This document shows, one piece after another, positions 17,779 through 26,541 of a DNA stretch of 38,121 bases (the stretch's first letter is position 1; each line of letters opens with the position of its first letter). Under the pieces are notes generated by a model. That model did not search any database and was not told the DNA's origin. It worked only from the letters and a program-made list of their open reading frames with translations. Both the position numbers and the translations under genes were made by a program. Origin of the DNA: Bacteroides sp. (GTDB taxonomy: Bacteria > Bacteroidota > Bacteroidia > Bacteroidales > Bacteroidaceae). The stretch spans positions 1 through 38,121 of the forward strand of contig JALCME010000031.1 in NCBI GenBank assembly GCA_022648295.1, given 5' to 3'.

Positions 17779-19668
17779 ATGAAAATACTTCTTCGCAGAT
17801 TATTAGGCACTGCTACTATTATTGCTATACTTTATTCCTGTGCCAGTATAGGGCGCCTAGAGGGAGGTCCCATCGATGAAACGCCCCCGCATTTTATCGC
17901 AAGTACGCCTTTACCAGGTGCGCTTAATATTGGTAAGAAGAAGATATCCATCTTATTCGATGAATATATTAAATTAGAAAAGGCAAACGAGAAAGTTGTC
18001 ATATCGCCGCCTCAAATACAACAACCTGAAATAACAGCAGTGGGGAAAAAAGTAGTTGTCAATTTACAGGATACCCTCCAACACAGCACCACTTACACTA
18101 TTGACTTTGCAGATGCTATTGAAGATAACAACGAAGGAAATGTTTTACCAGATTTCACCTTTACTTTTTCAACAGGATCTATACTTGACTCAATGGTCGT
18201 TTCCGGCACAGTGCTTGATGCCTCAAATCTGGAACCGGTAAAAGGCATATTGGTTGGCTTACATGCAGACCTTACTGATTCAGCTTTTCTTAAAAAGCCA
18301 TTTGAACGAGTAGGACGGACAGATAGCCGGGGGCATTTCACAGTAAGAGGTATTGCACCGGGTAAATACCACATCTTTGCATTAAAGGATGTTGATCAAA
18401 ACTTCTTTTATAATCAACCGACAGAAATAATAGCTTTTAATGACTCGCTGATCATCCCCACAACAGAAGAACGCACACGTCAGGATACGGTATGGAAAGA
18501 CTCGTTGACTATTGATACTATTATGTCCAAACAATATACTCACTATCTGCCTGATAACATCTTGCTACGCTGCTTTAAAGAGTTAAAATACTCGCAACGT
18601 CTCCTGAAAAGTGAGCGCCTCAATCCCCAGAAGTTCTCTCTCTATTTTACAGCTCCAGCTGATTCTCTTCCTATTTTAAAGGGGCTAAACTTCGATGAGC
18701 ATAATGCTTTTGTCATAGACCAACCTACCGGACGCAATGACACAATACACTACTGGATTAAAGATTCTCTACTTTACAAGCAAGATACATTGAAGATGAG
18801 TTTAACCTATTTATATAATGACTCACTAAATAAGCTTGTACCACGTACTGATACTTTAAAACTCGTTGCAAAGAATAAGCCTAAATCAGATAAAGAGAAA
18901 GAAAAAAAGAAAAAAAAGAAGGACGAGGAAGATATGGATAAAACACAATTTCTTCCGATAGACATCTATGCACCCGGAACAATGGATGTATACGACTATA
19001 TCACTCTTTCTTTTAATGAACCGATAGCAAAAATTGATACCAATGCCATCCATTTGCGGCAACAAGTAGATAGCTTATGGGAAGATGTACCATACGAATT
19101 TTCGCATGACTCACTGGAATTAAAACGATATAATCTATTTGCAGATTGGAAACCAGGTGGAAGTTATGTCTTCGAAGTAGACTCTACAGCGTTTCATGGA
19201 CTTTATGGATTATTTAGCGATAAAATAAAAAAAGAGTTTAAAGTAAAGAAGATAGAAGACTATGGACAAATATTCTTCAATATAACAGGGGCAACTTATC
19301 CAGCCTTTGTTGAACTACTTGATGCGCAAGATAAAGTGGTACGTACCGTACCGGTTGTAAATAGTAAAGCAGATTTTTATTATTTAAATCCCGGGAAATA
19401 TGGTGCACGCCTCATTGAAGATACGAATGGAAACGGGATTTGGGATCCTGGAAACTATATTAAAAAGCAACAACCTGAAATGGTGTTTTATTACCCGCAA
19501 GTATTGGAGTTTAAAGCAAACTTTGATTTATACCAAGATTGGAATGTTACTTCGAAATCATTAGATAAGCAAAAACCAAATGAACTTAAAAAACAAAAAC
19601 CAGATGAAGATAAGAAAAAGAAGAACCGTAATGGGCAAAACAACCGAAATACCAATAGCCGCAGGTAA
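17779..19668 (+). CDS. Ig-like (Big_5) domain lipoprotein, conserved Bacteroidetes family
   Basis: About 629 residues from ATG 17779; the frame opens at a TTG at 17752. The lipoprotein signal ends at Cys21 (IIAILYSCASIGRLEGG), followed by the family tag GGPIDETPP. A Big_5-type Ig domain follows (STPLPGALNIGKKKISILFD). A second beta-sandwich resembling a carboxypeptidase-regulatory fold lies at about residues 138-225 (SGTVLDASNLEPVKGILVGL; GIAPGKYHIFALKD). A lysine-rich linker at about 375-390 and a Lys/Asn/Gln-rich C-terminal tail are low complexity. A repeated GKYGARLIEDTNGNGIWDPG segment near the end is typical of this family. Function is unknown; it is presumably an envelope-anchored structural or scaffold lipoprotein. 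Its last 38 bp overlap the next gene, which implies coupled translation. Confidence 0.85.
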   Translation: MKILLRRLLGTATIIAILYSCASIGRLEGGPIDETPPHFIASTPLPGALNIGKKKISILFDEYIKLEKANEKVVISPPQIQQPEITAVGKKVVVNLQDTLQHSTTYTIDFADAIEDNNEGNVLPDFTFTFSTGSILDSMVVSGTVLDASNLEPVKGILVGLHADLTDSAFLKKPFERVGRTDSRGHFTVRGIAPGKYHIFALKDVDQNFFYNQPTEIIAFNDSLIIPTTEERTRQDTVWKDSLTIDTIMSKQYTHYLPDNILLRCFKELKYSQRLLKSERLNPQKFSLYFTAPADSLPILKGLNFDEHNAFVIDQPTGRNDTIHYWIKDSLLYKQDTLKMSLTYLYNDSLNKLVPRTDTLKLVAKNKPKSDKEKEKKKKKKDEEDMDKTQFLPIDIYAPGTMDVYDYITLSFNEPIAKIDTNAIHLRQQVDSLWEDVPYEFSHDSLELKRYNLFADWKPGGSYVFEVDSTAFHGLYGLFSDKIKKEFKVKKIEDYGQIFFNITGATYPAFVELLDAQDKVVRTVPVVNSKADFYYLNPGKYGARLIEDTNGNGIWDPGNYIKKQQPEMVFYYPQVLEFKANFDLYQDWNVTSKSLDKQKPNELKKQKPDEDKKKKNRNGQNNRNTNSRR

Positions 19669-20482
19669 TTATTGGTGGTTGTACCTATTTATTATTCTAT
19701 TATTTATCGGAGCACCACCTGTAAAATCGCAATGTACAGCCCAAAATACAGCTTTCAAGTCGGGTGAACAAATAATGTATGATTTGTATTTTAACTGGAA
19801 ATTTATTTGGAAGAAAGTTGGTTTTGCCAGTTTAACCACTTATGCTACCACCTATAAGTCCCAGCAAACCTACCGCCTAAACCTTATTTCAGCCGGAAGT
19901 AAGCAAACTGACTTTTTCTTTAAAATGCGTGATACATTAACCTGCCACATCAGTAATAAACTAGAGCCAATGTATTTTCGCAAGGGAGCCGAGGAGGGAA
20001 AACGATATACCGTAGACGAAGCATGGTTTTCTTATAAAGATGGAGTTTCTTTTGTTAAGCAAAAACGTACCTGGAAGAATGGTAAAGTACAAGAAACAGA
20101 ATACAATGACAGCCGTTGTATCTATGATATGTTAAGCATACTGGCACAAGCACGTTCTTACAAACCTGAAAATTATAAAGTAGGCGACCGTATTCTTTTT
20201 CCTATGGTAACAGGACGTAAAGTAGAAGAACAAACCCTCATCTATCGCGGTAAAAAGCAAATTGAGGCAAATAATGATACAACTTACAGATGCCTCGTCT
20301 TTTCTCTGGTAGAATATAAAAAGAATAAGGAGAATGAAGTTATTACTTTCTATGTTTCGGATGACAACAATCACCTTCCCATTCGTTTGGACTTATATTT
20401 AAATTTTGGTTCAGCTAAGGCATTTCTCAAAAGTATACATGGAAATCGCTATCCTTTAGCATCAATCGTTTCAAAAGAGTAA
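19631..20482 (+). CDS. DUF3108 domain secreted protein
   Basis: About 283 residues from ATG 19631; the longer frame from 19580 lies entirely inside the preceding gene. A membrane-spanning signal (WWLYLFIILLFIGAPPVKS) precedes a beta-rich DUF3108 domain: FKSGEQIMYDLYFNWKFIWK near the start, then KMRDTLTCHISNKLEPMYFR and YDMLSILAQARSYKPENYKVG, then FYVSDDNNHLPIRLDLYLNF close to the end. DUF3108 proteins are periplasmic and of unknown function. The 38-bp overlap with the Ig-like lipoprotein gene suggests that the two work together in the envelope. It converges on the thioesterase gene with an 18-bp gap. Confidence 0.82.
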   Translation: MGKTTEIPIAAGNYWWLYLFIILLFIGAPPVKSQCTAQNTAFKSGEQIMYDLYFNWKFIWKKVGFASLTTYATTYKSQQTYRLNLISAGSKQTDFFFKMRDTLTCHISNKLEPMYFRKGAEEGKRYTVDEAWFSYKDGVSFVKQKRTWKNGKVQETEYNDSRCIYDMLSILAQARSYKPENYKVGDRILFPMVTGRKVEEQTLIYRGKKQIEANNDTTYRCLVFSLVEYKKNKENEVITFYVSDDNNHLPIRLDLYLNFGSAKAFLKSIHGNRYPLASIVSKE

Positions 20483-20500
20483 AAATCAGACTTTACCGCC

Positions 20501-20905
20501 TTATAAAGAGAAAGGTAGTTCCTCTTGTTTGCGGAATACACTAGATTCAAACGTTGCTACTAATTCCCCATGCTGGTTAGTGATGTCTACCTGATAATAT
20601 CCGGTCGTACGTCCCTGATATCGTTCATGCGCTTCTGCATACAACACATCCCCCTTCTTACTACTTCGCAAAAATGTTATATTTGAGGAAAGTGAAAGGG
20701 CAAGCGTCCCATGAGAATTGGCGGCGGCAGCCAATGCCAAGTCTGCCAATGTGAATAGAACTCCCCCTTGTGCAACTCCTCCCGCATTAAGATGTTTTTC
20801 ACTTATTACCAAGCTTGTTTTACCGTAACCCTTACCTATTTCCAGTAACTTTATATCTGCTGCTTTGGCGAAGCAATCATTCTTAAAAAAGTCTTTTGGG
20901 TCCAT
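20501..20905 (-). CDS. PaaI-family hotdog thioesterase
   Basis: A 134-residue cytoplasmic hotdog-fold protein. The family core is clear: HLNAGGVAQGGVLFTLADLA (hydrated hotdog helix with the nucleophile-region GG and D), followed by FLRSSKKGDVLYAEAHERYQ and GYYQVDITNQHGELVATFES. PaaI-type enzymes hydrolyse acyl- or aryl-CoA thioesters, for example phenylacetyl-CoA intermediates. No phenylacetate pathway genes are nearby, so general acyl-CoA housekeeping is the likely role. It has its own promoter-like box in the divergent region shared with the GH88 gene. Confidence 0.87.
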   Translation of the reverse strand: MDPKDFFKNDCFAKAADIKLLEIGKGYGKTSLVISEKHLNAGGVAQGGVLFTLADLALAAAANSHGTLALSLSSNITFLRSSKKGDVLYAEAHERYQGRTTGYYQVDITNQHGELVATFESSVFRKQEELPFSL

Positions 20906-20943
20906 TTTGTGCTATTTTACAATTCATGATTATGAAAAATACA

Positions 20944-20951
20944 CAAATGTA
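20944..20951 (-). promoter_or_regulatory. Candidate -7 box for the thioesterase gene
   Basis: On the minus strand this reads TACATTTG, an exact match to TAnnTTTG, about 39 bp upstream of the thioesterase ATG. No clear -33 TTTG is present. Confidence 0.45.
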
Positions 20952-21006
20952 ACAATTTTACCTTTTTAATGGATAATTTGAGTGGGTAACTTATATGGGT
21001 CAACGC

Positions 21007-21014
21007 TACATTTG
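21007..21014 (+). promoter_or_regulatory. Candidate -7 box for the GH88 gene
   Basis: TACATTTG, identical to the divergent box for the thioesterase gene, lies 40 bp upstream of the GH88 ATG. A TTTG occurs at 20977-20980, but the 26-bp spacing is longer than the usual 19-21. Confidence 0.48.
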
Positions 21015-21053
21015 GAGATAAATTTATATTAAACTTAAAATTAGACCTTCATC

Positions 21054-22262
21054 ATGAAAAGACCCTTTGCAACATTAGGCATATCTTTCCTAATATTATT
21101 TAGTAGTTGTTCTGATCAAAAGCAAGCTACAAAAACCTTTATACAGGAAAACATTGACAATGCAACAGCTCAATATACTCTACAAACCAATAAAATAGAA
21201 GAATCAGGAAAGATCCTCAATCCAAGAACAATAAATGCCGATGGAAGCATTCACTATATTCCGGTGGATGACTGGTGTTCAGGTTTCTTTCCCGGTAGCA
21301 TTTGGTTAATATATAAATTGACCGACAATACAAAATGGCTACCTTTAGCAGAGAAGTACACCGAAGCATTAGATTCCGTACAATATTTAACCTGGCATCA
21401 CGATGTGGGATTCATGATTGGCACCAGCTATTTAAATGGTTACCGATTTATTCATAAGAAAGGATACAAGGATGTAATAATTCAGGCTGCAAAATCTCTC
21501 TCCACACGTTTCCGCCCAAAGGCAGGCGTCATTCAATCTTGGGATGCCAATAAAGGATGGCAAGCCGAACGTGGATGGAAGTGTCCGGTTATCATTGATA
21601 ATATGATGAACTTAGAATTACTTTTTGAAGCAAGTAAACTTTCCGGCGATTCCACCTTCTATCATATAGCGGTAAGTCATGCAAACAAAACTTTAGTCAA
21701 TCATTTTCGCGCTAATAACAGCTGTTACCACGTAGTGGATTATGATCCGGAAACAGGCAAAGTGCTTAAAAAGCAAACTGCCCAAGGCTATTCCGACGAA
21801 TCATCATGGGCCCGCGGACAAGCATGGGCTTTATATGGATATACGATGTGCTATCGTTATACAAAAGATAAAAGATACCTCCACCAGGCTGAAAAAGTTT
21901 ATGACTTCATTTTTAAGAATCCCAACCTGCCAAAAGATTTAATTCCCTATTGGGATTATGACGCCCCTCATATCCCAAACGAGCCGCGTGATGCCTCAGC
22001 TGCCTCATGCACGGCATCCGCTTTATATGAATTAAGCACTTATGAAAGCAATGCAAAATACTTAAAAACGGCCGACAGAATAATGGAGAACCTTGCTTCT
22101 CCTGTTTACCGTGCCAAAGTTGGTACAAACGGATACTTTATTTTAATGCACTCCGTAGGCAGTCTCCCTCATCATACAGAGATAGATGTCCCATTAAATT
22201 ATGCAGATTATTACTTTCTGGAAGCATTGATGCGCAAAAAAGAAATAGAGACAATACATTGA
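21054..22262 (+). CDS. Glycoside hydrolase family 88 unsaturated glucuronyl hydrolase, lipoprotein
   Basis: A 402-residue lipoprotein (signal FLILFSSC, lipidated Cys19) with an alpha6/alpha6-barrel GH88 domain. Diagnostic segments are DDWCSGFFPGSIWLIYKLT, TWHHDVGFMIGTSY with Asp117, IIDNMMNLELLFEASK with Asp182, GYSDESSWARGQAWALYGYT and the terminal PLNYADYYFLEAL. Asp117 and Asp182 sit where Bacillus UGL has its two catalytic aspartates (88 and 149). GH88 enzymes hydrate and release the 4,5-unsaturated uronic acid left by polysaccharide lyases, usually on host glycosaminoglycans or bacterial gellan-like chains. No lyase, sulfatase or SusCD pair is adjacent, so it acts as an orphan gene here. 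A peptidase pseudogene begins right after the stop in the same frame. Confidence 0.93.
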   Translation: MKRPFATLGISFLILFSSCSDQKQATKTFIQENIDNATAQYTLQTNKIEESGKILNPRTINADGSIHYIPVDDWCSGFFPGSIWLIYKLTDNTKWLPLAEKYTEALDSVQYLTWHHDVGFMIGTSYLNGYRFIHKKGYKDVIIQAAKSLSTRFRPKAGVIQSWDANKGWQAERGWKCPVIIDNMMNLELLFEASKLSGDSTFYHIAVSHANKTLVNHFRANNSCYHVVDYDPETGKVLKKQTAQGYSDESSWARGQAWALYGYTMCYRYTKDKRYLHQAEKVYDFIFKNPNLPKDLIPYWDYDAPHIPNEPRDASAASCTASALYELSTYESNAKYLKTADRIMENLASPVYRAKVGTNGYFILMHSVGSLPHHTEIDVPLNYADYYFLEALMRKKEIETIH

Positions 22263-23027
22263 CCCAGACTATTAAGCAGGAACGTAACCTCCGTATTTCC
22301 ACGAACCCGCTATATTGGAATTGATGCACATCCGGGCAACAATACGTCCGTACCCGTGATGGAGATAGACCAACTTGCTGATGCTTTGCCGGATCATGTA
22401 GCCGAATACATTTGGTTTGACGTTTGTTTGATGGAAAGTGTGGAAGCATTGTACGAGTTACGGAATAAAAGTGACTACTAAATCGCTTCCCCTACGGAAG
22501 TACTGGCAGAAGCAGATTATAATGCTTCGGGCATTCCTTATTCAAAAGTCCTGCCCTATCTTTTCGGTGGAAAAGAAGAACTGATGCAGGCTTGCCGAAC
22601 TTACATCAAGCACTACCAGGGCATGAAACAGGAAATCTTGCGTTCGGCAACCATTGCACTGGTAGATGCCTCGCAGTTGGACGGATTGTTTGATGCAGCG
22701 CACACTATCTTAAGCGGACATTTAGCAGAAGTCGGGACCATGGATATCAGCGGATTGCAAGTTTACCATACCCAAAATGTCTCACAGGTGTTTTTTGATT
22801 TAAAAGATATGATTAACCGGTTTAAAGGTGGAACAGATACAGCATTGGAGGCACAATTAAATAGAACCATTCTTTACAAAGCCGCTACGCCTTCCTTTGT
22901 GAGCCTAAAAATTAACCCGGACCAGTATAGTGGCCTCAGCATGTATATTCCATTGAGTAAGTGGCAGGACAGCAATGAATACAGTTACTACTTTCAATCA
23001 TTAGCGTGGTCTGACGTCTACAAATAA
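22263..23027 (+). pseudogene. Clostripain-type (C11) cysteine peptidase remnant
   Basis: One reading frame encodes peptidase C11-like sequence broken by an in-frame TAA at 22479-22481. Upstream of that stop it reads YIGIDAHPGNNTS, MEIDQLADALPDHVAEYIWF and then DVCLMESVEALYELRNKSDY, which corresponds to the catalytic-cysteine segment (family pattern D-A-C-x-M-x-S-V-E-V-A-Y-E-L). Downstream it continues in the same frame as IASPTEVLAEADYNASGIPY and on to the stop at 23025-23027. The 147-codon open segment from 22584 is only the intact tail. The N-terminal half, including the catalytic-histidine region, the signal peptide and the start, is missing; readable homology begins about 22308, in frame with and just after GH88. 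Gene decay by 5' deletion plus a nonsense mutation is the simplest reading. Confidence 0.8.
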
Positions 23028-23479
23028 CTATATTTTTTACCACTACTATATACTCTATTTCTCAATAATCATAAAAAAGCCCTCACCCCCTTCAGAAGGT
23101 ACTCTGAACAGGGGTATAAACAGTATAGGACTGAGATAGCCTCAGTATACGACTGATCCTACCTCAGTCCTATACTGAGGTAGGGTCAGTTCAGGACTGA
23201 TTCCTTACCTTCTTAAAATGTTGTATAAATAGCATTTTAAAAGAGGGCATATCGTCCGCTTTTATTAAAGACATAAGATTCATAACGACATTTATTAGAG
23301 AGCATTGCAGCACACCCATCTGATCAACTCAAGAATCAAAAAAATCACAGAAAGCATCCGCCAAACAGAATATTTCAGTAATTTCGTTGAACGAATGGAA
23401 TTTTAGAGCCAAAATGAACGAATGGAATTAATAATTTGTTTACTTTGTACCTATCATAACTTTATTAAACAACCTGTTT
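23028..23479. other. 452-bp non-coding gap before ribonuclease R
   Basis: No credible gene is present. It holds the 11-bp-phased array at 23119-23206. A weak inverted repeat (CTTAAAATG at about 23212 with CATTTTAAAAG at about 23233) follows it. A 15-bp direct repeat, TGAACGAATGGAATT, occurs at 23388-23402 and again at 23415-23429. TTACTTTG at 23440-23447 is a one-mismatch -7 box that could serve the RNase R gene, with a leader of about 25-30 nt. Confidence 0.6.
23119..23206. repeat. 11-bp-phased array of alternating inverted half-sites
   Basis: Eight consecutive 11-bp units start at 23119, 23130, 23141, 23152, 23163, 23174, 23185 and 23196. Their opening hexamers alternate between nnCAGT (AACAGT, CTCAGT, CTCAGT, GTCAGT) and ACTGAn (ACTGAG, ACTGAT, ACTGAG, ACTGAT). 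Neighbouring units are therefore inverted copies, giving many overlapping hairpins. The longest stem is 23151-23168 with 23174-23191 (an 11-bp perfect core plus outer pairs, loop CCTAT). An alternative 15-bp pairing joins 23121-23135 with 23163-23177. The function is unknown. Confidence 0.75.
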
Positions 23480-25627
23480 ATGGCTAAAAAGAAAGAAAAA
23501 AAAGCGGGTAAGCGAATGAAAAAGGGGGAACTTGCCACAATGTTGATGGACTTTTTCCATACCAAACCAAATGAAACGTTATCACTGAAATACATTTTTG
23601 AGCAACTCCGCCTGACTACTCATCCCCTAAAAATGCTATGCAGAGATATTCTTAGCGAGCTACTACTGGATGATTACATCACGGAGGTAGATAAAAGTAA
23701 ATATAAGCTCAATGACCACGGCATTGAGATGGTAGGAATATTTCAGCGAAAAAGCAACGGCAAAAACTCCTTTATTCCCGAAGAAGGTGGCGACCCCATA
23801 TTCATAGCCGAACGAAATTCCGCACATGCCATGAACAATGATAAAGTACGCATTGCTTTTTTTGCCAAACGGCGTGGACGCGAAGCCGAAGGAGAGGTTG
23901 TTGAAATACTGGAGCGTGCAAATGATACCTTCGTGGGAACATTGCAGGTGGCTAAGTCATACGCCTTTTTGGTCACAGAAAATCGCACCCTGGCAAATGA
24001 CATCTTTATTCCCAAAGAAAAACTAAAAGGCGGAAAGAGCGGGGACAAGGCCATTGTCAAAGTCGTGGAATGGCCTGATAAAGCCAAAAACCCCATCGGA
24101 CAAGTGATTGATATATTAGGCAAAGCAGGGGAAAACACCACGGAGATGCATGCCATACTTGCCGAATTCGGATTACCATACGTTTACCCCTCAGCCGTAG
24201 AAAAAGCGGCAGACAAGATACCAGCCGAGATTTCAGCAGAGGAAATTGCCAAACGGGAAGATTTCCGAAAGGTAACCACCTTTACCATAGACCCTAAAGA
24301 TGCTAAAGATTTTGATGATGCATTGTCCATACGCCGGTTGGAAAACGGATTATGGGAAGTGGGAGTACACATTGCCGACGTGAGCCATTATGTACCTGAA
24401 GGAAGCATCATCGACAAAGAAGCGGAGAAACGGGCGACTTCGGTTTACCTTGTAGACCGTACTATCCCCATGCTACCCGAACGTCTCTGTAACTTTATCT
24501 GCTCCCTCCGTCCCAACGAAGAAAAGTTAGCCTACTCTGTTGTGTTCGATATTACGGAGAAAGGCGAGGTGAAAAAGTCACGCATCGTGCATACCGTCAT
24601 CAAATCAGATCGCCGTTATACTTACGAAGAAGCCCAACAGATCATTGAAACCAAAGAAGGAGACTTTAAGGAAGAGATGCTCATGCTGGACACCATGGCA
24701 AAGACACTGCGCGAAAAACGCTTTGCTGCAGGAGCTATCAATTTCGACCGTTACGAAGTGAAGTTTGAGATTGACGAAAAAGGGAAACCGCTCAGTGTCT
24801 ATTTCAAAGTTGCAAAGGACGCTAACAAGCTGGTGGAAGAATTCATGTTGCTTGCCAACCGTACTGTCGCCGAGAAGATAGGCCGTGTGCCTAAAGGGAA
24901 AAAACCAAAAGTATTCCCTTACCGTATTCACGATCTTCCTGACCCTGAAAAGCTGGACAATCTATCCCAATTCATCGCCCGCTTTGGTTATAAATTACGT
25001 ACCAGCGGAACCAAGACGGATGTTTCAAAGTCCATCAACCACCTATTGGATGACATTCAGGGGAAGAAAGAAGAAAACCTCATTGAAACCGTTTCCATAC
25101 GCGCTATGCAAAAAGCCCGCTACTCCACCCATAACATTGGACACTATGGATTGGCTTTCGAATATTATACCCATTTCACGTCTCCCATACGACGCTACCC
25201 GGACATGATGGTGCACCGCTTGCTTACCAAATATCTGGACGAAGAAGGCCGAAGTGCATCGGAGAAGAAATACGAAGGGCTTTGCGATCATTCCAGTGCA
25301 ATGGAGCAGTTGGCTGCCAGTGCAGAACGGGCTTCCGTTAAGTACAAGCAAGTAGAGTTCATGACCGAACATGTAGGACAAGTTTATGACGGAGTGATTT
25401 CGGGAGTAACCGAATGGGGCCTGTATGTGGAGTTAAACGAGAACAAATGCGAAGGCATGATCCCTATCCGTGATCTTGATGACGATTACTACGAATTCGA
25501 CGAAAAGAACTATTGTCTCCGTGGTCGTCGCAAGAATCGCATATACAGTTTGGGAGATGCAATTACGGTTAAGGTTGCCCGGGCTAATTTAGAAAAGAAA
25601 CAACTGGACTACGCATTGGTCGAATAG
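23480..25627 (+). CDS. rnr: Ribonuclease R (RNB-family 3'-5' exoribonuclease)
   Basis: A 715-residue enzyme that degrades structured RNA processively from the 3' end. An N-terminal basic segment and a winged-helix-like domain (about residues 10-75) are followed by cold-shock domains (about 85-225), the RNB catalytic domain (about 255-590) and a C-terminal S1 domain (HVGQVYDGVISGVTEWGLYV). The RNB active site FTIDPKDAKDFDDALS gives Asp271, Asp277, Asp279 and Asp280, matching the E. coli RNase R metal-binding aspartates closely in position. The family block YTHFTSPIRRYPDMMVHRLL is intact. The length is shorter than E. coli RNase R (813) because the long basic C-terminal tail is absent, as is common in Bacteroidetes. 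It appears to be transcribed alone. Confidence 0.95.
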   Translation: MAKKKEKKAGKRMKKGELATMLMDFFHTKPNETLSLKYIFEQLRLTTHPLKMLCRDILSELLLDDYITEVDKSKYKLNDHGIEMVGIFQRKSNGKNSFIPEEGGDPIFIAERNSAHAMNNDKVRIAFFAKRRGREAEGEVVEILERANDTFVGTLQVAKSYAFLVTENRTLANDIFIPKEKLKGGKSGDKAIVKVVEWPDKAKNPIGQVIDILGKAGENTTEMHAILAEFGLPYVYPSAVEKAADKIPAEISAEEIAKREDFRKVTTFTIDPKDAKDFDDALSIRRLENGLWEVGVHIADVSHYVPEGSIIDKEAEKRATSVYLVDRTIPMLPERLCNFICSLRPNEEKLAYSVVFDITEKGEVKKSRIVHTVIKSDRRYTYEEAQQIIETKEGDFKEEMLMLDTMAKTLREKRFAAGAINFDRYEVKFEIDEKGKPLSVYFKVAKDANKLVEEFMLLANRTVAEKIGRVPKGKKPKVFPYRIHDLPDPEKLDNLSQFIARFGYKLRTSGTKTDVSKSINHLLDDIQGKKEENLIETVSIRAMQKARYSTHNIGHYGLAFEYYTHFTSPIRRYPDMMVHRLLTKYLDEEGRSASEKKYEGLCDHSSAMEQLAASAERASVKYKQVEFMTEHVGQVYDGVISGVTEWGLYVELNENKCEGMIPIRDLDDDYYEFDEKNYCLRGRRKNRIYSLGDAITVKVARANLEKKQLDYALVE

Positions 25628-26341
25628 TTTATCTCTATTATACGATATTATAAATGATAATATTTTAATATTAATCAATACTTTAGGCAAACCTTTATAA
25701 TCTGTGACAAACAGATTGCTTACTATTACGCTTAATTATCTTTAATTAGGTTCTTAATTGTTTTGCTTGTGTCAATTCACGTTTTTCAGTGAGATTTCGG
25801 AGAATGCTTGCAAAAGACTTGCAAGCAAACTATTCCGGTAAAATTTTCACACTCAATAACTGAACAAAGAGCAAGAGAAGAACTATTATATATTTACGAT
25901 ACAAGAATGCACTTACTTTTTGCTTCTCTATTTTCATATTAACGAATCTTAAGCTGACCACTTCAAAAGCAATGTCTTCTATGACAGAATAATGAATACT
26001 TTTGTTACTCAAAGTACTACGGATTCAATCAGATAAGAAACCTAATTAATATTCTTTAAACAAGATGTTATCATTTTGTTTCTAATTACCTGTTTTTCAG
26101 ACATTTTAAAAACCGAATTGTTATTCTCTTTATGAACATATATTGTTTTATATCCCTATCTTTATGTTATAATTAGCCGATAAACAATAGCAAATTACTA
26201 GACCAAAATATTCTGCAGAAATTTATAATAATACTCAAAGGATAAAGATATTGTTTTCGCGAAACAACAGTCAAATAAAAGTTACGACTTAAAAAGAACT
26301 TTTATCAAAATCTCATTACTAATTATTAAAATTAAAACATT
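25628..26341. other. 714-bp AT-rich non-coding gap upstream of the peptide gene
   Basis: No convincing gene is present. The gap carries several short perfect inverted repeats: AATCTGT/ACAGATT at 25699-25717; TGCTTGCAA/TTGCAAGCA at 25805-25827; the near-palindrome TTGTTTTCGCGAAACAA at 26251-26267; and ATAAAAGTT/AACTTTTAT at 26275-26305. The last two lie within 91 bp of the peptide ATG and probably fall in its promoter or leader. No exact TAnnTTTG box was found close to the gene. A 60-codon minus-strand frame at 25830-26012 is not supported. Confidence 0.5.
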
Positions 26342-26524
26342 ATGAAAAAAATTATTATTGCGATTTTATTTTGTTCGTTTTCCTCACTTATAGGCTTTGC
26401 CCAAAGTGAAATAGCTCAATTCGTTATTACAGACTGCGGTACAGTTCGCAGTATACCTTCTAATTCAACTGAAGCTGAGGCTTGCAAAATGTTAGACTAT
26501 TGGAGTGCTGTAGACTGTTGCTAA
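26342..26524 (+). CDS. Small secreted cysteine-containing peptide (60 residues), unknown family
   Basis: A 60-residue precursor with a clear Sec signal: MKKIIIAILFCSFSSLIGFA, cleavage expected after Ala20. The mature 40-residue part begins QSEIAQFVITDCG and ends SAVDCC. It has four cysteines (32, 48, 59, 60), is acidic and has no lipobox, so it should be exported to the periplasm or beyond and could form two disulfides. The terminal Cys-Cys lies directly before the stop. It does not match NVEALA-type peptides or any bacteriocin leader that I recognise. Downstream, after a long hairpin, come a GLPGLI protein and an outer-membrane barrel on the same strand, which suggests that these handle, sense or export the peptide. 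The function is unknown. The good signal peptide and the A-rich Bacteroides-type leader before ATG support a real gene. Confidence 0.75.
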   Translation: MKKIIIAILFCSFSSLIGFAQSEIAQFVITDCGTVRSIPSNSTEAEACKMLDYWSAVDCC

Positions 26525-26541
26525 TTATCTAACTACTAATT

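Noticed and set aside
22584..23027. Standalone 147-residue protein
   Set aside because: It is the in-frame continuation of C11 peptidase sequence that starts upstream of the TAA at 22479, so it is treated as part of a pseudogene.
23119..23206. CRISPR-like array
   Set aside because: Units are only 11 bp, alternate in orientation and contain no spacers of constant length; no cas genes are nearby.
25830..26012. 60-codon minus-strand ORF in the 714-bp gap
   Set aside because: It has a hydrophobic C-terminal half but no signal, no leader features and no partner; likely chance in AT-rich DNA.
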